Source: Flammeovirgaceae bacterium (lineage in GTDB: Bacteria; Bacteroidota; Bacteroidia; Cytophagales; Cyclobacteriaceae). From it: a stretch of DNA of 64,000 bases. Position numbers and translations under genes: made by a program. The DNA lies in the NCBI GenBank assembly GCA_016709845.1, contig JADJMA010000004.1, forward strand, positions 62,001 to 126,000, read 5' to 3'. Positions 60,618-64,000 of the stretch are shown here, in pieces. A model generated the notes under the pieces. It was not told where the DNA came from and did not search any database. It worked only from the letters and a program-made list of their open reading frames with translations. The number at the start of each line of letters is the position of its first letter. Positions within the stretch are counted from its first letter, which is position 1.

Positions 60618-63038
60618 TTACTCGTTTTTTAAATTATCTACGGGATTAACAAATACAGCTCGCCATGTTTGTGAGCCGATGGTAAGGGTTGCAAATAATA
60701 GTAGCAGAACTATTCCTGACCCAATCACATAAAAATCCACCGTAACATGGTAGGCAAGTTTCTCCAACCACAAGGTGTTTGCAAAATAGGCTACCGGTAC
60801 CGCAATTAAAATTGCTAATAAAATCACAATAAAAAATCCTTTGGATAGCAAGTAAACCAAGGAGCCATTACTGCTTCCCAACACTTTCCGAATGGAGACT
60901 TCTTTAATGCGCGTTTCGGTTGTGTATGTCGCCATGCCTAACAAACCAAGACATGATATTAAAATCGCCAGAAAAGAAATTACTCCTAAAATACTTACCA
61001 GATCACCAAAAAAGATATCATAGATTTTATGAACTTCCCCATAGAAATCTTTGTAATCAAGTTTCATAGTTGGATTGATTTGGGTCCAGGCTTGTTCAAT
61101 AGCGGCACCTGCATCTTTAAAGTTGCCCGCATATTTTACTTGCAGCAGTTGATAATCACTGGGATCGTAAATTAACGCCAAGGGTGCCATCTGCTCCATT
61201 AACAATTGATGATTGTAATTTTTAACTACACCAATAATCGTGAAGTGCGAAGAGTCTTGTTGTTGAATTACTTCCTGACCAACGGCATCTGCGGCACTTT
61301 CAAAGTGTAAAGCTTCTACCGTTTTTTCACTTATCACTAAATGATTTTTGTTCAGTTCACCGGCTTCTACAGAATAAAAATTTCCAGCTACTAACTCAAC
61401 TTCAATATTTTTAAGATAATCTTCATCCACACTAAACGTGTTAATGCCTGTCCAGTCCTGATCATCTAAGGAGCGTTTAAAACTCCTACTGTTCGAAGTT
61501 CCTGCTGCCGGAATGTGTGAAGCGGCACTTACGCTTTCTATGTTGCTGTGCTTCAGTAATTCAGTCTTAAGCGTTGCTGCCGAAGTGTTGCTGAGTTGCA
61601 CTACAATTTTATTTTCCATGTTAAAGCCATGGTCGGCCTTTAAGAAAAGTTGCAATTGATTATAGACTACAATTACCGAAAGAATAAAAATCAACGAGAA
61701 AGTAAATTGAGCAACCAGTAAGCTCTTGCGTAAACCCATGCGCGAAAAGAGTTTCATATTCGAAAACCCTTTCAATACTTTAACCGGCTTGAAACCACTC
61801 ATCACCACAGCCGGAAACAAACCAGCCAACACCCCAACTACTAATGCGAATACAATAAAAATAACATACACCACATAGTTTGTCGCAAAGATCCCATTTC
61901 ATAAAATGTGCAAAACTCAATCCCAGAATTAGGGGCTTTATCATAATGAGCATTATTAATGCAAGGATCAAAGCAAACAGGGAGACTATGATTGACTCCG
62001 ACATAAATTGTACAAAAACATGCCAGCGCAAAGCTCCCGTTACTTTACGCACGCCAATTTCTTTTGCGCGCGTGAGCGAACGGGCTATAGATAGATTGGT
62101 GAAATTGAAACAAGAGGTAAGCGTAACTACTCCGGCAAGTCCTGCGAAGAAGTAAACGAAAATCCAGGGCAGAAACGGTCCGATGGGATTATTAATGAAT
62201 GGACCTGGTGTAATGCCCGTTAATGGCTGCAGATTAAATTTCAATCTATCCTGAGTTTCAGGTTTTAGCAATTCAGTAAAATGATCACGCTGAATTTTTC
62301 AAGATGCGATTGAATCTCTGAAATACTTTTCCCTTGCTCAACAAGTATATAAACCCAACCGGCTGTGTATTGAAACCAGTCATCTAAATCATTGCCATGC
62401 TTACCGGCTGCTATTTCGCTTTTATACGTTGCTATACTGGCCAATGCTTCAAAAGCAATATGCGATTTGTTATCCGTCTCCTTTAATACGCCCGTCACTT
62501 TGTATGGCCCGGCTTCACCAACCATAAACGTTTCTCCAACTGGGTTTTCTTCCTTGAATAATTTACGAGCCGCTTGTTTAGTTAGCACGACTGAGTAGGG
62601 TTCGTTAAGCGCTGTCTTTCTATCTCCATGTTCCAGGTCTCACTGAAACAAATCCAGAAACTCGGAATCAACAAAAGAACCGGCCACGGGAATATTTACA
62701 TTCTGTTCAATTTCCATCCAATGATTACCAAACCCCCGAATAACACGCACGGCTTTTTCTACACCGGTATATTTTTCAAGTAATTCTTTTTGAATGGGTA
62801 AAGCGGTAGTGGCCGTTTCGTTGTATTCCACACCTTTCTCACTGATGGGTATGCTATTCAATCTAAAAATCCGATCGCGGTTAGTATTATACCGATCGTA
62901 CATCAGTTGGTCGGCCACTAACATTATAATGCCCATACAAATTGACATGGCAATGGCAAGCCCAAAAATATTAATGAATGAAAAAAAGCGATGTCTTAGT
63001 AAACTGCGTAGGGTAGTTTTTAAATAATTTCTAAGCAT
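60618..63038 (-). CDS. FtsX/MacB-type ABC transporter permease (frame interrupted)
   Basis: Four fragments in order give one permease of about 800 residues: 62640-63038 (first helix INIFGLAIAMSICMGIIMLV), 62265-62588 (MacB core, TKQAARKLFKEENPVGETF), 61780-62271 (helices ESIIVSLFALILALIMLIMI, conserved KEIGVRKVTGA) and 60618-61874 (second half, ESRS-like core, KEVSIRKVLGSSNGSLVYLL and final NPVDNLKNE). Breaks near 62635, 62290 and 61875. No ATPase gene is visible beside it. Confidence 0.9.
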
Positions 63039-63112
63039 AGAAATTCCAGATTAGTTTGTACTAAATAGTAATTGATTCTTGTGGGGTCGGTATCCGACTA
63101 TTCGTTGACTTC

Positions 63113-63458
63113 TTACTTCAGAATTTCCCTTTTGATAATAAAGTAGTAAAGCAAAAACCCAAACGATACCGAAACTGCGAACAATCCATAAGGAAGTGGC
63201 GAATCGTGTTCCGTGGGAATAAACTCCATAATCACAAGTGAGAGCCCGGCAAAGAAGATAATCAATCCCCACTTTAAAGCACTGTATTTATTATCGGAAG
63301 TGCTGCTTAAAAATCGCTTGGGTGTCATCATTGACAAACCCTTTTTCAATCATCTTCTTTTTCAGGATGTAGTCTGTCATCACTTTTGTAAAAAAGTAAA
63401 TCGTGGTTCCAAATCCGCCAATGATTGCAATGGCCATAAGTACGCTTTCTAATCTCAT
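63113..63458 (-). CDS. Small membrane protein next to an ECF sigma factor (DUF6249-like), one frameshift
   Basis: Starts MRLESVLMAIAIIGGFGTTI at 63458, with a helix and KKKMIEKGFVNDDTQAIFK; after a break near 63308 it continues SSTSDNKYSALKWGLIIFFA, GLSLVIMEFI and LPYGLFAVSVSFGFLLYYF. Three membrane segments. The arrangement, divergent from a sigma factor, matches a small membrane protein family often encoded with ECF sigma factors in this phylum. Family assignment is tentative. Confidence 0.65.
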
Positions 63459-63631
63459 AATATTTTTACTTTAGATTGTTTCTGGGGCGTAAGACACATG
63501 CCGGAGAGCTAATGTTGCAGAAGAAGTCAAAAAGATGCTTGAACCTCGTTGCCGACAATCCAGTGGCAAGTATCCAGAAACATTTTAACTTCCCTGCAAC
63601 ATTCATTGAAAAATACGTGTCTAACCCCAAA

Positions 63632-64000
63632 ATGATTGATGACCGAGCTCTTGTCTCACAAATTTTAAGTGGAGATAAGCAGGCCTTTCGTATGCTTATT
63701 AAGCAAAACGAACGGCTTGTAGGTCACATGATCGGGCGGTTGATTGATCGAAATGAAGATCGGAAGAGCTTTGCCAGGATGTGTTTATGAAGGTGTATGA
63801 GAAGTTGGGGAATTTACTTTTCAATCAAAACTAAGCACGTGGATTGCCACTATTGCTTACAGGCATAGTATCAATCATCTGCGAAAGCGAAAAATTGCCA
63901 TTAGTGATTTGCCAGAAGAGGAAAGTAAAATAGAACGATTTATTGCCATTGATGATGCATCAGAAAACTTAGCAGATCAGCAATTAGATGAAATGGTTAT
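63632..64000 (+). CDS. ECF-type RNA polymerase sigma factor (frameshifts; cut by window edge)
   Basis: MIDDRALVSQILSGDKQAFR begins region 2; after a break near 63765, EELCQDVFMKVYEKLG; after another near 63810, EFTFQSKLSTWIATIAYRHS and INHLRKRK, the classic sigma region 2 of extracytoplasmic-function factors. The second break is repaired by one extra G in TTGGGGAA. The -35-binding region 4 lies outside the window. It probably works with the membrane protein encoded divergently. Confidence 0.88.

Overview
The window looks like a chromosomal piece of a Bacteroidota bacterium, most likely a member of the order Cytophagales. The evidence is: Bacteroidota-type promoters (TTTG, about 19 bases, TAnnTTTG; the best is at 48005-48035); several FtsX/MacB-type ABC permeases that stand alone; a type IX secretion PorP/SprF remnant; a SusC-like TonB receptor; secreted S9 and tricorn-type peptidases; and UDP-xylose synthesis genes. 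This placement is my inference from gene content; no database was searched.

Layout. 1-3.4 kb (minus): an NtrC-type sigma-54 response regulator, its histidine kinase and the start of an ABC permease, with matching palindromic half-sites upstream of the regulator and of the permease. 3.5-4.0 kb: a ParE-type toxin-antitoxin pair. 4.06-7.1 kb: an exonuclease/GIY-YIG fusion nuclease, a holin-like membrane protein and an MscS channel. 7.3-12.7 kb: two large secreted peptidases. 12.75-18 kb: an accessory block with a DUF2075 nuclease-helicase, a MEMO-family lipoprotein bracketed by imperfect direct repeats, and a Fic protein preceded by 31-base tandem repeats. 18-27 kb (minus): TonB receptor between two REP-like palindromes, PolA, a secreted protein, a patatin/outer-membrane barrel protein. 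27-38.7 kb: remnants and small secreted or membrane proteins, acyl-CoA synthetase, CBS protein, amidase, FtsX permease, PrsW. 38.7-54.5 kb: core genes (lysA, metK, hpf, xerC-like, rpsU, acyl-CoA dehydrogenase, ugd-uxs, rimP-nusA-infB, lemA, asd). 54.5-64 kb: lamin-tail secreted protein, a DksA homologue with a histone-H1-like tail, scpB, a repeat-tailed pseudouridine synthase, another FtsX permease and an ECF sigma factor.

Quality warning. About half of the genes are interrupted by frameshifts, including metK and nusA, which no cell can lose. Where the true frame can be reconstructed, the break is almost always one base missing from a homopolymer. Several genes also lack internal blocks (S9 peptidase, TonB receptor N-terminus, PorP, amidase C-terminus, PrsW, hpf). 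I read these mainly as sequencing or assembly errors, so interrupted genes are annotated here as single spanning loci and called CDS unless clearly a remnant.

Most interesting biology: the exonuclease/GIY-YIG fusion with a UvrC-like four-cysteine pattern, the Fic protein with an AbiEi-like N-terminus, the regulator palindromes near the two-component system, the DksA with a lysine/alanine tail, and a hairpin directly between the promoter and start of rimP-nusA-infB.
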